The position numbers and the translations under genes were made by a program. Under the pieces are notes generated by a model, which saw only the letters and a program-made list of their open reading frames with translations, ran no database searches and had not been told where the DNA came from. DNA of 41,093 bases. Source: JAVBQF01 sp031549195. GTDB taxonomy: Bacteria; Bacillota_I; Bacilli_A; RF39; UBA660. The DNA is taken from positions 1 to 41,093 of the forward strand of contig JAVBQF010000044.1 of the NCBI GenBank assembly GCA_031549195.1, read 5' to 3'. Shown piece by piece: positions 39,852-41,093 of this stretch (the first letter of the stretch is position 1; the number at the start of each line of letters is the position of its first letter).

Positions 39852-41093
39852 GTGCTAAGTACATTATTTAATCTTTACAAGAAAAGCTATGTTGTTATCA
39901 TTAACTATTTTGTAATTTATATTGGAACATTTCTCATTAATATTTTTGTAAATAAATTTGATATTGATACAATTAATTATTTTTATGGGGTCATGATACT
40001 TTTAAATTTTATTCAACAAATTGAAGTAGCATTAGCAGATGCTGCTAGTATATTTACATTAAGAGTAACAACTAGTAAAAATAAAACAGCTATCTATTTA
40101 AAAAATGTTTTCTTATGCTTAATTATATTTATGACATCTGCATTTGCATTTATTTTTTTATTCAGAGACTTTATATTTAAAGAATTGCTGCAAACCATTG
40201 TCGTTGATGATTATAGATTTCTAACCATAATGATTTTCGCTTTTTTAATCTCTATTCCTACACTATACTTTCAAGACTTTTTAAAGTTTAACGATCGTTA
40301 TAAAGATTATTTGAAAACAACTACCCTATTTAATTCTATTTTAATATTAAGCTATCTTATATTTTCAATATTAACACATTCACTCAATAACATTGCCTAT
40401 GCTAATATTATTGCTAGTATATTTACTATATTTTATACTTTCTATTTAATAAGCACTAATAAGGGAATCATTAAATTTGATACCATATACTTATTCACAA
40501 GAAAGGTAAAAGATTTCTCTCATACATTTATTACAAGTTTAAAAATATTCGTTCAATATTTATTTTACTATATTGGTACTTTTCTAAAAACATTAATTCT
40601 TATTGGAATATCTTCTAAATTATTTAATGCACACGAATATATAGTAAGTGCCTTTTTCATATTTGAAGGTATATTTGAAGGTATTATTACCACTATTAAT
40701 ATTAAAATAACAAAAAAATTAAATAATGAAAATAAAAAAGACGCTTATGATTATGCAAAGAAAGGATTATTTGCATTATTAATAAATCAAACAATAATTA
40801 GTGGTATCTATCTAGTTCTAAGAAATTTTATACTTTCATTTATAAATACTGAGTTATTAATTGTAGCAAAAGAAATAGATTTATTCTTACTTCTATTTAT
40901 AAACCTTTCTATACTTGATTGGGCCTTCTCTTATAATATTTTATTAAGAGGAAAGAAGGTCACACTTCAAATGATTTTAGAATTGTTTACAGCACTAGGA
41001 TATATAGTATTACTAATAATTATAAAGACTAACATGAATAATAATGTTTATTTTGCGCTATCCTTCATTAATGGCTTAATATTATTTAAGATT
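39852..41093 (+). CDS. multi-pass membrane transporter, MATE/flippase-like (partial at window end)
   Basis: The frame runs 414 codons from GTG 39852 to the window edge without a stop, so the 3' end is missing. The product is very hydrophobic, with at least ten membrane helices separated by short Lys-rich loops, for example after residues 60 and 170. The layout, with a repeated early helix pair and QQIEVALADAA in the first half, suggests a MOP superfamily member (MATE drug exporter or polysaccharide flippase), but no diagnostic motif is clear. GTG is preceded by GGGG at eight bases and an extended -10 promoter. Confidence 0.65.
   Translation, partial: MLSTLFNLYKKSYVVIINYFVIYIGTFLINIFVNKFDIDTINYFYGVMILLNFIQQIEVALADAASIFTLRVTTSKNKTAIYLKNVFLCLIIFMTSAFAFIFLFRDFIFKELLQTIVVDDYRFLTIMIFAFLISIPTLYFQDFLKFNDRYKDYLKTTTLFNSILILSYLIFSILTHSLNNIAYANIIASIFTIFYTFYLISTNKGIIKFDTIYLFTRKVKDFSHTFITSLKIFVQYLFYYIGTFLKTLILIGISSKLFNAHEYIVSAFFIFEGIFEGIITTINIKITKKLNNENKKDAYDYAKKGLFALLINQTIISGIYLVLRNFILSFINTELLIVAKEIDLFLLLFINLSILDWAFSYNILLRGKKVTLQMILELFTALGYIVLLIIIKTNMNNNVYFALSFINGLILFKI

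Overview
The window comes from a strongly AT-rich (by eye about 30% GC), spore-forming member of the Bacilli/Firmicutes, probably an uncultured lineage near the Erysipelotrichales or RF39-type gut Bacilli. Evidence for this: standard code, AGGAGG-type ribosome sites, sigma-A promoters often with an extended TGn -10, a proline T-box, the Bacillus-like order rlmN-prpC-prkC-rsgA-rpe, the order SPOR protein-radC-mreC-mreD-spoIVFA-spoIVFB as around Bacillus mreCD, and a sigma-K gene with an intact pro-sequence. Nothing here fixes a genus. Almost all genes lie on the minus strand; only four (51-686, 36110-37168, 39173-39799, 39852-end) are on plus.

Layout. 1-0.7 kb: a transglutaminase/papain-like protein, convergent with polA. 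0.7-5.5 kb: polA and topA, each closed or separated by intrinsic terminators. 5.6-11 kb: a cell-wall precursor operon read leftward (alpha/beta hydrolase, membrane-fused MurF, Ddl) followed by two unknown genes. 11-15.7 kb: a surface/ribosome operon (polysaccharide deacetylase, cadherin-like membrane protein, YqeG, YqeH). 15.7-22.2 kb: a sporulation and cell-shape block (SPOR protein resembling SpoIIB, RadC, MreC, MreD, SpoIVFA, SpoIVFB, a large surface protein, pro-sigma-K). 22.2-25.6 kb: a GIY-YIG-like protein, a 58-residue zinc ribbon, and a thiol-redox/sulfur operon (cysteine desulfurase, thioredoxin, DsbD/CcdA-like fusion). 25.6-31.9 kb: the rlmN-prpC-prkC-rsgA-rpe operon ending in an orphan VirB2/TrbC-like membrane protein. 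32-36 kb: a T-box-controlled operon (proS, a tandem dCTP-deaminase/dUTPase-like protein, a VanY-type carboxypeptidase, a Cys-to-Ser transglutaminase-like protein). 36-41.1 kb: an unknown plus-strand gene, a Ppx/GppA phosphatase, an unknown anchored protein, tRNA-Arg(UCU), and two plus-strand membrane proteins, the last cut by the window end.

How the genes fit together. SpoIVFB is the membrane metalloprotease that in Bacillus removes the sigma-K pro-sequence, and SpoIVFA is its partner; here protease, partner and substrate lie within about 4 kb. The spoIVFB reading frame has no ATG, GTG or TTG before its HELGH motif and probably starts at ATT, so a routine gene call loses the active site. A terminator-like hairpin that also covers the spoIVFA ribosome site separates the vegetative mreCD genes from the sporulation genes. 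Several other genes serve envelope biogenesis (MurF, Ddl, VanY, deacetylase, PASTA kinase).

No CRISPR array, insertion sequence, phage, rRNA or recognisable defence system was seen. The only stretches above 300 bases without a protein gene are 35772-36109 (T-box leader and two promoters) and 38830-39172 (tRNA-Arg, its promoter and terminator).
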